Shown here piece by piece: positions 23,913-33,316 of a stretch of 64,000 nt of DNA. Below the pieces are notes generated by a model. That model had not been told where the DNA came from, did not search any database, and worked only from the letters and a program-made list of their open reading frames with translations. Where the stretch lies: the NCBI RefSeq assembly GCF_017114865.1, contig NZ_JADEYH010000010.1, positions 1 through 64,000 on the forward strand. The letters run 5' to 3'. How positions within the stretch are numbered: position 1 is the stretch's first letter; every line of letters begins with the position of its first letter. The stretch is from Streptomyces verrucosisporus (GTDB lineage Bacteria; Actinomycetota; Actinomycetes; Streptomycetales; Streptomycetaceae). The translations under genes were made by a program, and so were the position numbers.

Positions 23913-25787
23913 TCACGACCCCCCGGGCTCGTAGTCCCGGCCCAGCACCACCGTGATGTCGGCGTTCGCCGCACCCTTGCCCTCGGCCACGGCCTTCTTG
24001 GACAGACCGAGCGTCCTGGCGACCTCCTCGGCCCTGGCCCTGTCCCCGGCCTCGGAGTAGGTCACGCGGGTGGTGGCCTGCGCGGCGTCCGCGCTGCCGC
24101 CGCCGACCACGGTGTAGCCGCCGTTGACCAGTGCCACCCGGGCGTTGTTCGCCGCCTCCTCGTCCCCGGTGGCGTCCTTCAGGCTCACCCGCGGCGTGGC
24201 GTTCGGGTCGGTGTTCTTGACCGTGCCGCCCAGCACGTCCTTCACCAGACCCTCGCTGGTGGCGTCGCTGAGCGTGCCGTCCGCCTCCACCGGCAGCAGT
24301 TCGGTGCCGTAGGCGTCCTTCTTGGCATATCCGGCCAGCGAGGCGAGGCTGGCTCCGAGCTGTCCGTCGGTCAGGGAGGGGTCGAGGATCTGGGTCAGCG
24401 CCCGGACCGTGCCGGTGGCGGTCTTCGGATCGTCGGACATCTTCTCCAGCGTGGCCCGCAGGACCTGCCCGAACCGGGCGAGCTGCTTCGTCTGCGGTTC
24501 GCCCGCGGCCCGGTGGGTGGCGTAGGCGACGGCGGCCCTCCCGTCCAGGTCGCGCCCCTTGCCCCGCCGCACCTGCGGATCGTCCCCCTTCTTCGCGCCG
24601 GGCACGGTGGTGTCGGCGTCCAGGGAGAGGCCGCCGACCAGATCGACCCAGTTCTCCAGGTAGGGGGTGTCCAGACGCCAGGTGCCCTTGATGTCGGTAC
24701 CCAGCAGCAGGCCCAGCGCGTCGCGGGTGGCCGCCGCGCCCTCGGCCTCGAAGGACTTGCCCAGCGTCGTCCCCTCCCCCGTGCCGCCGGAGGCGACGAC
24801 CAGGGAGTTGGGCAGCAGGACGGTGGTGCCCCTGCCCGCGGTCTCGTTGTTGACCAGCAGCGCGGTGGACATCTCCCCGCCGTCGATCTCTCGCAGGTGG
24901 ACGACGATCACCTTGCGCTTCTGGGCGCCCGCCGCCGCCTCGCCGGCCCCGCCGTCCCCGGAGGTGCCGGGCAGCATCCCCGACCACCAGAGCCAGCCGA
25001 CGCCGCCGGCCAGCACCACGGCGAGCGCGACGACCAGGGCCACCGCGCGGTTGCGGCCCCGGCGCTTGGCCTCCTCGCGCCGCTCGGTGCGGCTCTCGGA
25101 GAACTTCAGCCAGTCGATGACGTCCTCGGACTCCTCGTCCTGTTCCTCGACGAAGGAGAACTCCTCGGTGCGGTACTCGTCGGCGTCCGCGCCGGCGGGG
25201 GCGGTGGTGTCGGTGGCGCCGGTGCCACGGTCCGCACCGGGTCCGGTGGGCTCGGCCTGCCCGGCGGGCCGCTCCCCGTACCAGGGCTCCTGGGCCTGCT
25301 GCGGGATCCACGTCTGTGTCACCGGATCCTGCCGCCCGGTGGCGAGGGTGTCCCAGTCGCCGTACCGGCCGTCCTGCCCGTCGTATCCGCCGCCGCTGGG
25401 TTCGGGAGCGTAAGGGCCCTGGGTGTAGGGGTCCTGGGTGTAGGGGTCCTGGGCGTAGGGGTCCTGGGTGTATCCGGTCCGGGCCCCCCCGGCGTGGGGA
25501 TCGGCCGCGTCGGGACCGGCGGTGTAGGGGTCGGGGGTGTACGTGCCCGGGTCGTGGGACCCCGTGCCGTACGCGCCGGCGCCGTACGGGTCGTACGCGG
25601 ACTGCTGCCCCGTCTGGTGCCCCTGTCCGTACGCGGAGCCGTACGAGGGGTCGTAAGGCGTGTCTCCGTGCGGCGCGCCGGTTCCCTGCCCACCGTAGAC
25701 CGGCCGCCCGTACTCGTCGTAACCGTAGACGTGGCCGCTCGCCTGCGACGGGTCCCCCGGCCCGTACGGGTCCTGTCGGTCGTTCAC
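23913..25787 (-). CDS. LCP (LytR-CpsA-Psr) family protein with LytR_C domain
   Basis: LCP enzymes attach anionic polymers to peptidoglycan outside the membrane. The 624-residue protein has a 250-residue Tyr/Pro/Gly/Asp-rich cytoplasmic region with tandem QDPY repeats (25,419-25,474), one membrane segment (NRAVALVVALAVVLAGGVGW), an LCP-type domain (LREIDGGEMSTALLVNN, GRDLDGRAAVAYATHR) and a C-terminal LytR_C domain ending TVVLGRDYEPGGS. GTG 25787 is used, 13 bp after the nadD stop. I recall that the S. coelicolor homologue at this position was linked to spore-wall glycopolymer attachment (PdtA); I have not verified this. Confidence 0.85.
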   Translation of the reverse strand: MNDRQDPYGPGDPSQASGHVYGYDEYGRPVYGGQGTGAPHGDTPYDPSYGSAYGQGHQTGQQSAYDPYGAGAYGTGSHDPGTYTPDPYTAGPDAADPHAGGARTGYTQDPYAQDPYTQDPYTQGPYAPEPSGGGYDGQDGRYGDWDTLATGRQDPVTQTWIPQQAQEPWYGERPAGQAEPTGPGADRGTGATDTTAPAGADADEYRTEEFSFVEEQDEESEDVIDWLKFSESRTERREEAKRRGRNRAVALVVALAVVLAGGVGWLWWSGMLPGTSGDGGAGEAAAGAQKRKVIVVHLREIDGGEMSTALLVNNETAGRGTTVLLPNSLVVASGGTGEGTTLGKSFEAEGAAATRDALGLLLGTDIKGTWRLDTPYLENWVDLVGGLSLDADTTVPGAKKGDDPQVRRGKGRDLDGRAAVAYATHRAAGEPQTKQLARFGQVLRATLEKMSDDPKTATGTVRALTQILDPSLTDGQLGASLASLAGYAKKDAYGTELLPVEADGTLSDATSEGLVKDVLGGTVKNTDPNATPRVSLKDATGDEEAANNARVALVNGGYTVVGGGSADAAQATTRVTYSEAGDRARAEEVARTLGLSKKAVAEGKGAANADITVVLGRDYEPGGS

Positions 25788-25800
25788 GACTGCCGCCCCT

Positions 25801-26430
25801 CTAGCCCTTCGGCGCCCGGCCGTCCCGGTACAGCCTGCGTTTGTTGATGTAGCGGACCACACCGTCCGGCACCAGATACCAGACGGGGTCCCCCTGTGCC
25901 ACACGTGCGCGGCAGTCCGTCGAGGAGATGGCCAGCGCCGGGACCTCGATCAGGGACACCCCGCCGGCCGGCAGGCCCGGGTCGGCGAGGGCGTGCCCCG
26001 GGCGGGTGACCCCGATGAAGTGGGCGAGCGAGAACAGTTCGTCGACGTCGCGCCAGGTAAGGATCTGGGCGAGCGCGTCGGCGCCGGTGATGAAGAACAG
26101 GTCGGCCTCGGCGTGCAGCGCCCTGAGGTCCCGCAGGGTGTCGATCGTGTACGTCCGGCCGCCGCGGTCGATGTCGATGCGGCTGACCGAGAACTGCGGG
26201 TTGGAGGCCGTGGCGATGACCGTCATCAGGTAGCGGTCCTCGGCCGGCGACACCGCCTTGTGGCTCTTCTGCCACGGCTGCCCGGTCGGTACGAAGACCA
26301 CCTCGTCCAGGTGGAACCTGGCCGCCACCTCGCTGGCCGCGACCAGGTGCCCGTGGTGGATGGGGTCGAACGTACCGCCCATCACGCCCAGCCGCCGTCT
26401 GCCGGCGCCGGACACTATGTGCTCTCCCAT
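25801..26430 (-). CDS. nadD: Nicotinate-nucleotide adenylyltransferase
   Basis: Forms nicotinate adenine dinucleotide from NaMN and ATP in NAD synthesis. The 209-residue protein shows the nucleotidyltransferase motif [18 protein letters not shown], then [25 protein letters not shown], and the C-terminal [13 protein letters not shown] (the ISST nucleotide motif). ATG 26430 places the nucleotide-binding motif 17 residues from the N-terminus, as usual. It heads the run nadD, LCP gene, rsfS, phosphatase. Confidence 0.96.
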   Translation of the reverse strand: MGEHIVSGAGRRRLGVMGGTFDPIHHGHLVAASEVAARFHLDEVVFVPTGQPWQKSHKAVSPAEDRYLMTVIATASNPQFSVSRIDIDRGGRTYTIDTLRDLRALHAEADLFFITGADALAQILTWRDVDELFSLAHFIGVTRPGHALADPGLPAGGVSLIEVPALAISSTDCRARVAQGDPVWYLVPDGVVRYINKRRLYRDGRAPKG

Positions 26431-26485
26431 GCGTGCCGACCTTAGCCGTCCGGCGCCGATCGCGCCGCCGCCCGGGCCCGCCGCC

Positions 26486-26641
26486 TCAGCGGTCCCGGTT
26501 GAAGCGGGTGGTGATCCACAGCAGCAGGAGCAGCACCCCCAGAGCGCCGAAGCCGGTGGCGTACGGGTTGACGGACGTACCGCCGCCCTCGGCACCGGAG
26601 GCCAGGAGGGACAGGGTGTGCGCGGTGTCGGGGAGGGTCAT
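26486..26641 (-). CDS. Small single-span membrane protein
   Basis: A 51-residue protein beginning [20 protein letters not shown] and ending in a membrane segment ([18 protein letters not shown]) followed by NRDR. The ATG at 26641 is preferred over upstream in-frame starts because they add non-conserved residues. It is 56 bp upstream of nadD and divergent from the M48 protease gene. No function is known to me. Confidence 0.7.
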   Translation of the reverse strand: MTLPDTAHTLSLLASGAEGGGTSVNPYATGFGALGVLLLLLWITTRFNRDR

Positions 26642-26781
26642 CGTCGGCAGACCTATCGGGTAGGGGCGGAAACTTGAGCACATCGTAAGCGGGGCTGTGT
26701 GCTGTGGCGTGTGGCACCCACCACCTAGGCTGTGGTCCGACAAGGGGGACGGGCCCACACCAGACCCGTAGGGGGCGGACC

Positions 26782-27888
26782 ATGACAGACGGCAACGGCA
26801 CCACCGAGCATCTTCCCGGCCGCAGCAGGCGGCGCTTCCCGGGGATCTCCTCCCGGGCGTACGAGCACCCCGCGGACCGCTCCGCGCTGGTGGCCCTGCG
26901 CAAGCTGAGCGGCTTCGACACGGTCTTCAAGACGCTGAGCGGGCTGCTGCCCGAGCGCAGCCTGCGCCTGCTGTTCCTGTCGGACTCCGTCCGGGTGGAC
27001 GACGCGCAGTTCACCCACCTGTACGCCATGCTGCGCGACGCCTGCTACATCCTGGACCTGGAGAAGGTCCCGGCGATGTACGTCACGCAGGACCCGAAGC
27101 CCAACGCCATGTGCATCGGCCTGGACGAGCCGGTCATCGTGGTGACCACCGGGCTGGTCGAGCTGCTGGACGAGGAGGAGATGCGGGCGGTGATCGGCCA
27201 CGAGGTCGGCCACGCCCTGTCGGGCCACGCGGTCTACCGGACGATCCTGCTGTTCCTGACCGGCCTGGCCGTCAAGGTGGCGTGGATCCCGCTGGGCAAC
27301 GTGGCGATCATGGCGCTCGTGACGGCCCTGCGCGAGTGGTTCCGCAAGTCGGAGCTGTCGGCGGACCGGGCCGGACTGCTGGTCGGCCAGGACCTCCAGG
27401 CGTCGATGCGCGGCCTGATGAAGATCGCCGGCGGCAACCACCTGCACGAGATGAACGTCGACGCCTTCCTGAAGCAGGCCGACGAGTACGAGTCCTCCGG
27501 CGATCTGCGCGACTCGGTGCTGAAGATCCTCAACGTGCTGCCGCGCAGCCACCCCTTCACCACCGTGCGCGCCGCGGAGCTGCGCAAGTGGGCCGCGAGC
27601 CGCGACCACCAGCGGATCATGGAAGGCCACTACGACCGGCGCGAGGACGACAAGGACACCTCGGTCCACGACTCGTTCCGGCAGTCCGCGAGCCACTATT
27701 CCGACACCGTGCGCACCAGCAAGGACCCGCTCATGGGCCTGCTGCGGGACCTGGGCGACGGCGCCGGGGACCTGGGCGGGAAGCTGCGCGACCGCTTCTC
27801 CGGACGCGGCACGGGCGGAACGGGCGGAACGGGCGGCGGCGCGGACCGAAAGGGCGGCGAGGGCGCTACGGGCGCGGCAGGGAGCTAG
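26782..27888 (+). CDS. M48-family zinc metalloprotease
   Basis: A 368-residue HtpX-like protease. It has the zinc motif HEVGHALSGHAV (about residue 138), a downstream glutamate in SELSADRAGLL that completes metal binding, and hydrophobic segments flanking it (LFLTGLAVKVAWIPLGNVAI). The C-terminal 60 residues are a Gly/Thr-rich tail (TGGTGGTGGG). ATG 26782 has GGGGGCGG upstream. The family degrades or processes membrane proteins; the target is unknown. Its last 23 bp overlap the convergent membrane-protein gene. Confidence 0.88.
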   Translation: MTDGNGTTEHLPGRSRRRFPGISSRAYEHPADRSALVALRKLSGFDTVFKTLSGLLPERSLRLLFLSDSVRVDDAQFTHLYAMLRDACYILDLEKVPAMYVTQDPKPNAMCIGLDEPVIVVTTGLVELLDEEEMRAVIGHEVGHALSGHAVYRTILLFLTGLAVKVAWIPLGNVAIMALVTALREWFRKSELSADRAGLLVGQDLQASMRGLMKIAGGNHLHEMNVDAFLKQADEYESSGDLRDSVLKILNVLPRSHPFTTVRAAELRKWAASRDHQRIMEGHYDRREDDKDTSVHDSFRQSASHYSDTVRTSKDPLMGLLRDLGDGAGDLGGKLRDRFSGRGTGGTGGTGGGADRKGGEGATGAAGS

Positions 27889-28966
27889 GGTCCAGCGTCC
27901 CGCACACCGGGCTGTCGCCGCCGTCGCGCACGTACGGGTCGGTGCCGGCCGGGTGGTCGGCACCGGCGCTCTGCCCGGCCGTCAGCGGGCGCAGGGCGTC
28001 GTGGGCCGGGGCCGCGCAGGACATCGGCCCGGCCCGCACCTCGCTGCGCTCCACCGTCAGATGCTGATCGCGCAGGTCCTCGCGGTCGAAGCGCAGCCGC
28101 AGTTCGCGCCGGACCGTGAAGAGCGAGGCGGCCTCCCCGCCCGGCCGGCCGTCAGCCGCCCGCTCACCGCTCGCCCCGGCGGGGCGGACGGCGTAGACGA
28201 AGACGTGGTCGGTGACGATCTCCAGCGCGTCGGCCTCCGTCTCGCGGACCTGCATCGTGCCGCGGACGCGCACCCCCTCGCCGGCGAACTCCGTGTGCCC
28301 GGGGGCGAAGCGCACCAGCCAGCCGGTCGCCGCGTGGTGGCCGTCGGCCGCGGGCCGCTTGATGCTGCGGTCGAACTGCGCGTGCTGGTCCGGGTCGATC
28401 AGTATCCGCACCGGCCGCGCGGTCTCGCCGCTCAGCACCTCGGGGTTGAGGGAGCTCTCGACCACGTACTCCTTGGCGACGGCCAGCGCGGCGAGCACCT
28501 GGCTGTCGGCGAAGTGCGCGGTGGAGCGGACCGGGGGCAGCGTCACTCCGGCGGCCCCGGTGTAGAACTCCGCCGCCGGGCTGCGTTCGAGCAGCCGTGC
28601 CGGCCGCCCGCCGGGCACCCTGCTCTCCCCGCCCGGCGAGAGCGGGACGACCGTACTGCTTATAACCCGCGGCCCCGGCCTGCTCACGGACTGCTGTTGC
28701 TGCTGGGTGCGGATCCCCGCGTGGACCACGGCACCGAAGGCGAACACGATCAGCACCGCCAGGACCAGGCCCCGCCACGGCCTGCCGCGCAGCGGCCGGG
28801 GCGGGAGGGGGCGTACGGGGTGTTCGCGGTCGGCCAGCCGCTCCCGCGCGGAGAACTCCTGGAGACGGGCAGCCCTGACGAACGACTCGTCGAAGACGGT
28901 GGAGCGGTACTCGTCGTCGCCGCCCCCGGAGAAGCCCCGGGGCGGTGGTTCTCCAGGCCCGGTCAT
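27866..28966 (-). CDS. Membrane protein with DESFVRAA motif (spore-wall-complex-associated homologue)
   Basis: A 366-residue protein. An N-terminal cytoplasmic part contains STVFDESFVRAARLQEFSA, then comes one membrane segment (GLVLAVLIVFAFGAVVHAGI) and a large extracytoplasmic domain with repeated hydrophilic beta-strand-like stretches. Family: I recall the paired streptomycete genes at this place (SCO2583/SCO2584) being reported as interacting with the spore-wall synthesising complex; that is memory, not sequence evidence. It is convergent with and overlaps the M48 gene. The next gene upstream shares its short motif. Confidence 0.7.
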   Translation of the reverse strand: MTGPGEPPPRGFSGGGDDEYRSTVFDESFVRAARLQEFSARERLADREHPVRPLPPRPLRGRPWRGLVLAVLIVFAFGAVVHAGIRTQQQQQSVSRPGPRVISSTVVPLSPGGESRVPGGRPARLLERSPAAEFYTGAAGVTLPPVRSTAHFADSQVLAALAVAKEYVVESSLNPEVLSGETARPVRILIDPDQHAQFDRSIKRPAADGHHAATGWLVRFAPGHTEFAGEGVRVRGTMQVRETEADALEIVTDHVFVYAVRPAGASGERAADGRPGGEAASLFTVRRELRLRFDREDLRDQHLTVERSEVRAGPMSCAAPAHDALRPLTAGQSAGADHPAGTDPYVRDGGDSPVCGTLDPSSLPRP

Positions 28967-29079
28967 ACCCCCAGAGTAGATCCGGCAAAAGTCGCCAAAC
29001 CCGCCCTCTGTCTCCGATTCAGGGAAAAGTCGGGCAGAGTACGCCGGGCGGCCTACCCGGCCCGACCGGCGGGCGGACG

Positions 29080-29787
29080 TTATGCCCGGCCGCCGAGCGA
29101 GGACGTGCTGTAGTGACCGGAAAGGGAGGGCAGCGCGCCGGACCGGCCGGCCGGTGGCGGGGCGTCGACCCCGCTGGTCGCCGGCGGTGGCTCCGGCGGG
29201 GTCTGCTGCCGCTGGTCGGAGGCGCCCCGGTGGACGGCGGCGAAGGCCATCGCGACGATGCCGACGCCCATCACCACGGCGAGCACCCAGGCGACCGGCC
29301 GCTGCCAGCGGACGTGGCCGCGGTAGGGGCGCGGCGGGTGCCCGTGGAGGCCGCTTCGGCCCTCGGCCTCATCGGTGTAGGCGGCGTACCCGGCGTCCTC
29401 CGGGTACTCGGCGTCCTCCACGTACTCCAGGTGGTCGAGGCGGTCGGCGAACTCCAGCCGGCCGTAGCGGTACCGGCCGTGGTGGTCGCCGCCGTCCTCC
29501 GCCCCCGCGTCGCGGTCACCGCCGTGGTCGTGTTCGGCGCTCTCCGGATCGTCCCGCCACGGCCCGTAGCCGTACTGGTCGTCGTGCGCGAGGGCCGCCT
29601 CGGTCTCGGAGGGGGACTGGGCGGCGGCGAGCGTGCGTTCGGCGGCGGTGGGCTCGTGGATCAGGGCGGCACGTACGAAGGACTCGTCGAACACCACGGA
29701 GGCGAACACGTCGTCCGCCGCCGCGTGGTCGCGGTCGTCGGGCTCCTCACCGCTCTGGTGCGGCTGGCCCCCCACATCCTCCGGCAC
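29080..29787 (-). CDS. Second DESFVRAA-motif membrane protein
   Basis: A 235-residue paralogue of the neighbouring gene in its N-terminal motif only (SVVFDESFVRAALIHEPTA). It has an Asp/Glu/Tyr-rich cytoplasmic region (LEYVEDAEYPEDAGY), a membrane segment (PVAWVLAVVMGVGIVAMAF) and a short Pro/Ser-rich outer tail. It starts at ATG 29787 and ends 113 bp before the next gene, in the same direction. No enzymatic motif is visible. The shared DESFVRAA sequence is the only strong link between the two. Confidence 0.7.
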   Translation of the reverse strand: MPEDVGGQPHQSGEEPDDRDHAAADDVFASVVFDESFVRAALIHEPTAAERTLAAAQSPSETEAALAHDDQYGYGPWRDDPESAEHDHGGDRDAGAEDGGDHHGRYRYGRLEFADRLDHLEYVEDAEYPEDAGYAAYTDEAEGRSGLHGHPPRPYRGHVRWQRPVAWVLAVVMGVGIVAMAFAAVHRGASDQRQQTPPEPPPATSGVDAPPPAGRSGALPSLSGHYSTSSLGGRA

Positions 29788-29847
29788 GGAACAAGCGTAG
29801 ACCGGCCGGAGGACTTTGGGCAGGGAGAACGGTGATTCGTCTGCTTC

Positions 29848-29886
29848 GCGCCCCCGGCGCTCCCCACGGGAGTGCGCCGGGGGCGC
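29848..29886 (-). terminator. Terminator downstream of proA
   Basis: Perfect 13-bp arms (29848-29860 and 29874-29886) with a 13-base loop, beginning 15 bases beyond the proA stop codon. It separates proA from the membrane-protein pair. Confidence 0.8.
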
Positions 29887-29901
29887 GGAGGGGCGGCGGG
29901 C

Positions 29902-31179
29902 TCAGTCGCGCACGTGCCCCTCGCCGGTGACCACGTACTTCGTCGAGGTCAGCTCCGGCAGGCCCATGGGGCCGCGGGCGTGCAGCTTCTGCGTGGAGAT
30001 GCCGATCTCGGCGCCGAAGCCGAACTGGCCGCCGTCGGTGAAGCGGGTGGAGGCGTTGACCATGACCGCGGTGGAGTCCACCAGCGACACGAAGCGGCGG
30101 GCGGCCGAGGTGTCGGAGGTGACGATCGCCTCGGTGTGGCCGGAGGTCCAGCGGCGGATGTGCTCCACCGCCGCGTCCAGGGAGGGCACCACGGCGGCGG
30201 CGATGTCGTAGGAGAGGTACTCGGTGGCCCAGTCCTCCTCCGTGGCGGGCACCACGTCCACGCCGCCCGCCTCGCCCGCCTTCGCCCAGACCCCGTCGCC
30301 GTGGACGGTCACCCCGGCCTTCTCCAGCGCGGCCAGGGCGCGCGGCAGGAAGGCGTCGGCGACGCCGGAGTGCACCAGCACGGTCTCGGCGGCGTTGCAG
30401 ACGCTGGGGCGCTGCGCCTTGGAGTTGACCAGGATCTCCACGGCCATGTCGAGGTCGGCGTGCTCGTCGACGTAGACGTGGCAGTTGCCGGTGCCGGTCT
30501 CGATGACCGGGACGGTGGACTCCTCCACGACCGCCTTGATCAGGGAGGCGCCGCCGCGCGGGATCAGCACGTCCACCAGACCGCGGGCGCGCATCAGCTC
30601 CTTGACGCTGTCGCGGCTCTCTCCGGGCACGAGCTGGACGGCGTCGGCCGGGAGCCCGGCGGAGGCCACGGCGTCGCGCAGCACGGCGGCCAGGGCGGTG
30701 TTGGAGGAGTACGCGGAGGACGAGCCGCGCAGCAGCACCGCGTTGCCGGCCTTCAGACAGAGCACGGCCGCGTCCACGGTGACGTTGGGCCGGGCCTCGT
30801 AGATGATGCCGACCACGCCGAGCGGCACCCGCACCTGGCGCAGCTCCAGGCCGTTGGGGAGCGTGGAGCCGCGCACCACCTCGCCCACCGGGTCGGGCAG
30901 GGCCACCACGTCCCGCACGTCGGAGGCGATGGCGGCGATCCGCTCGGGGGTGAGGGTGAGCCGGTCGACGATGGAGTCGGCCGTCCCGGCGGCGCGGGCC
31001 CTGTCCACGTCGGCTGCGTTGGCCTCGACGATCTCGCCGGTGCGGGCCACCAGGGCGTCGGCGATCGCGAGCAGCGCGCCGTCGCGCGCGGTGCGCTGCA
31101 GCGGGGCGAGCGCGGCGGCCGCCTCCTTGGCACGGCGGGCGGTGTCGGTCACGGGCGAGGTCTGCGATGCGCTGCTCAT
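29902..31179 (-). CDS. proA: Gamma-glutamyl-phosphate reductase
   Basis: Second step of proline synthesis, NADPH-dependent reduction of gamma-glutamyl phosphate. The 425-residue aldehyde-dehydrogenase-fold protein has [14 protein letters not shown], the catalytic-cysteine segment [28 protein letters not shown], and [20 protein letters not shown] at the C-terminus. ATG 31179 ([20 protein letters not shown]) is the usual start; the open frame upstream is non-conserved. It lies downstream of proB, separated by a small gene. Confidence 0.97.
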   Translation of the reverse strand: MSSASQTSPVTDTARRAKEAAAALAPLQRTARDGALLAIADALVARTGEIVEANAADVDRARAAGTADSIVDRLTLTPERIAAIASDVRDVVALPDPVGEVVRGSTLPNGLELRQVRVPLGVVGIIYEARPNVTVDAAVLCLKAGNAVLLRGSSSAYSSNTALAAVLRDAVASAGLPADAVQLVPGESRDSVKELMRARGLVDVLIPRGGASLIKAVVEESTVPVIETGTGNCHVYVDEHADLDMAVEILVNSKAQRPSVCNAAETVLVHSGVADAFLPRALAALEKAGVTVHGDGVWAKAGEAGGVDVVPATEEDWATEYLSYDIAAAVVPSLDAAVEHIRRWTSGHTEAIVTSDTSAARRFVSLVDSTAVMVNASTRFTDGGQFGFGAEIGISTQKLHARGPMGLPELTSTKYVVTGEGHVRD

Positions 31180-31271
31180 GCTCCCAGCGTAGCCAGGGCG
31201 GGCGGCGTCCATCCGGAGTTCCGCAGTGCGAGACGGGTGGTGCGCCCGTCCAGCCGCCGGGCGGGACGGGG

Positions 31272-31769
31272 TCAGAAGGGGTGGACGCCGACTGGGATGG
31301 CGGGGTGCGGGCCGTAGCCCTCCGCCACCCGCTGGTGGTACGTCTCCCGGCCGATGACCTCCAGCCCGACGATCTCCCACGGCGGCAGCTTCGCCGACGC
31401 CCGGTGCTCGCCCCACAACCGCAGCGCCACGGCCGCGGCGTCGTGGAGGTCGCGGGCCTCCTCCCAGTAGCGGATCTCGGCGTGGTCGTTGGCGTACCGG
31501 CCGGCCAGCAGGAAGGGGTGGTCGTGGGCGAGGCGCTCCAGCGCCCGTCTGACGTCCCGCAGCGGCGCCTCGGCCCCGGAGACGCTGAGGGTGACGTGCC
31601 ACAGGCGCGAGGCGCCGTCGGAGCGGCCCTCCTCCCCGCCGCGGCGGGCACCCGGCTGTGCCGGGCCGCTCCGCAGGGGGCTCCCCGCCCCGTCGTCTCG
31701 CTGGGGGTACCCCAAGTCGACGCTGGTCAGTCGTCTCACCGGCGGCCTCCCGTGTGGTGCCGAACTCAT
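31272..31769 (-). CDS. Conserved hypothetical between proB and proA
   Basis: A 165-residue protein whose last 110 residues look like a compact domain ([60 protein letters not shown]). The N-terminal 50 residues are Arg/Gly/Pro-rich and may not be translated; a GTG inside LWHVTLSV is an alternative start. It is 92 bp from proA and in the same direction as proB and proA. I know it as a streptomycete hypothetical only. Confidence 0.65.
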   Translation of the reverse strand: MSSAPHGRPPVRRLTSVDLGYPQRDDGAGSPLRSGPAQPGARRGGEEGRSDGASRLWHVTLSVSGAEAPLRDVRRALERLAHDHPFLLAGRYANDHAEIRYWEEARDLHDAAAVALRLWGEHRASAKLPPWEIVGLEVIGRETYHQRVAEGYGPHPAIPVGVHPF

Positions 31770-31941
31770 GGGAACGCGTTTGTGCGGCTGCGCTGTCGCG
31801 ACCGCCTCCCGGAACGCCGTCCCGGCGCGGCCCTCCCACAGAAGTTGACCAGTACTCGAGCCGCCGTGTGGCGGTTTTCGGGAAGCTGTCCGTTGAAAGG
31901 CTGACCCGAAGGCTCCGTCTAAGGTGCCGCCGAAGGTGCCC

Positions 31942-33093
31942 TCAGTGGCGCAGCAGGACCAGATCGTCGCGGTGGACGACCTCCCTCTCGTACGCGGGTC
32001 CGAGCTCGCGGGCCAGATCGCGGGTGGAGCGGCCGATCAGCCGGGGGATCTCGCGCGCGTCGAAGTTGACCAGCCCGCGGGCGACGGCCCGCCCGGCGGC
32101 GTCCCGCAGCTCCACCGGGTCGCCTGCGGAGAACTCGCCCTCCACTCCGGCCAGCCCCGCGGGCAGCAGCGAGGTGCGCCGCTCCACCACGGCCCGCACC
32201 GCGCCGTCGTCCAGCACCAGCGCGCCGCGCGGGGCGGAGGCGTGGGCCAGCCACAACAGCCGGCCGGCGGAGCGGCGGCCGGTGCGGTGGAAGTAGGTGC
32301 CCACGGGCCGCCCGGCGAGGGCGTCGGCGGCGCGGGTGGCGGAGGTGAGCACCACGGGGACGCCCGCCCCGGCGGCGATACGGGCCGCCTCGACCTTGGT
32401 GACCATGCCCCCGGTTCCGACCCCGGCCTTCCCGGCGCTGCCGATCTCCACCCCGTCCAGGTCGTGCGGTCCGCGCACCTCCCCGATGAGGGAGGTGCCG
32501 GGGGAGGCCGGGTTGCCGTCGTAGAGGCCGTCCACGTCGGAGAGCAGCACCAGCAGCTCGGCGCGGACGAGATGGGCGACCAGCGCGGCCAGGCGGTCGT
32601 TGTCGCCGAAGCGGATCTCGTCGGTGGCGACGGTGTCGTTCTCGTTGACGATCGGCACCGTGCCCATGGCCAGGAGCTGGTCCAGGGTGCGGTAGGCGTT
32701 GCGGTAGTGCGCGCGGCGGCTGGTGTCGTCCGAGGTCAGCAGCACCTGGCCCACGCGCCGGCCGTAGCGGGCGAAGGAGGCGGTGTAGCGGGCCACCAGC
32801 AGTCCCTGGCCGACGCTGGCGGCGGCCTGCTGGCGGGCGAGGTCTCGGGGGCGCTTGTCCAGTCCCAGCGGCGCCAGTCCGGCGGCGATGGCGCCGGAGG
32901 AGACCAGCACGATCTCCTTGCTGTCCTCGTCCTCCGGTGCGCCGAGGTGCCGGGCCACCACGTCCACCAGCGCGTCCACCCGGTCGGCGTCCAGCCCGCC
33001 GGCGGCGGTGGTCAGCGAGGACGACCCGATCTTCACCACGATCCTGCGGGCGTCTCGCACATCCCGCCGAAGGTCCTGCTCTGCCGCTGCCAC
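31942..33093 (-). CDS. proB: Glutamate 5-kinase
   Basis: First step of proline synthesis, ATP-dependent phosphorylation of glutamate. The 383-residue protein has an amino-acid kinase domain (RIVVKIGSSSLTT, LVSSGAIAAGLAPLGL, IVNENDTVATDEIRFGDND, GVGTGGMVTKVEAARIA) and a C-terminal PUA domain (VEGEFSAGDPVELRDAAGRA, ARGLVNFDAREI). I use GTG 33093 (VAAAEQDLRRDV); the longer open frame to 33234 is Arg-rich and unlike homologues. Confidence 0.95.
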   Translation of the reverse strand: MAAAEQDLRRDVRDARRIVVKIGSSSLTTAAGGLDADRVDALVDVVARHLGAPEDEDSKEIVLVSSGAIAAGLAPLGLDKRPRDLARQQAAASVGQGLLVARYTASFARYGRRVGQVLLTSDDTSRRAHYRNAYRTLDQLLAMGTVPIVNENDTVATDEIRFGDNDRLAALVAHLVRAELLVLLSDVDGLYDGNPASPGTSLIGEVRGPHDLDGVEIGSAGKAGVGTGGMVTKVEAARIAAGAGVPVVLTSATRAADALAGRPVGTYFHRTGRRSAGRLLWLAHASAPRGALVLDDGAVRAVVERRTSLLPAGLAGVEGEFSAGDPVELRDAAGRAVARGLVNFDAREIPRLIGRSTRDLARELGPAYEREVVHRDDLVLLRH

Positions 33094-33316
33094 CTGCGCC
33101 GTCCCCTGGGTGTGATCTCTCGTCCGGTCGCTGTGCAATCTACGCGAGCCCCCACCCGCCCCACCCGCCCGTTCCGACGGCCGGACGGCGTGCCTGGCGG
33201 GCGCGGCGGGGACCGGGCGGCGTTTGCGCTCCACCGGGAGCCGCCGGAGACTGACGGACGTCCTCTCACCAGATCATCTGACATATCCGTTCCGTCACCC
33301 GGAGGGAAGGATCCCC

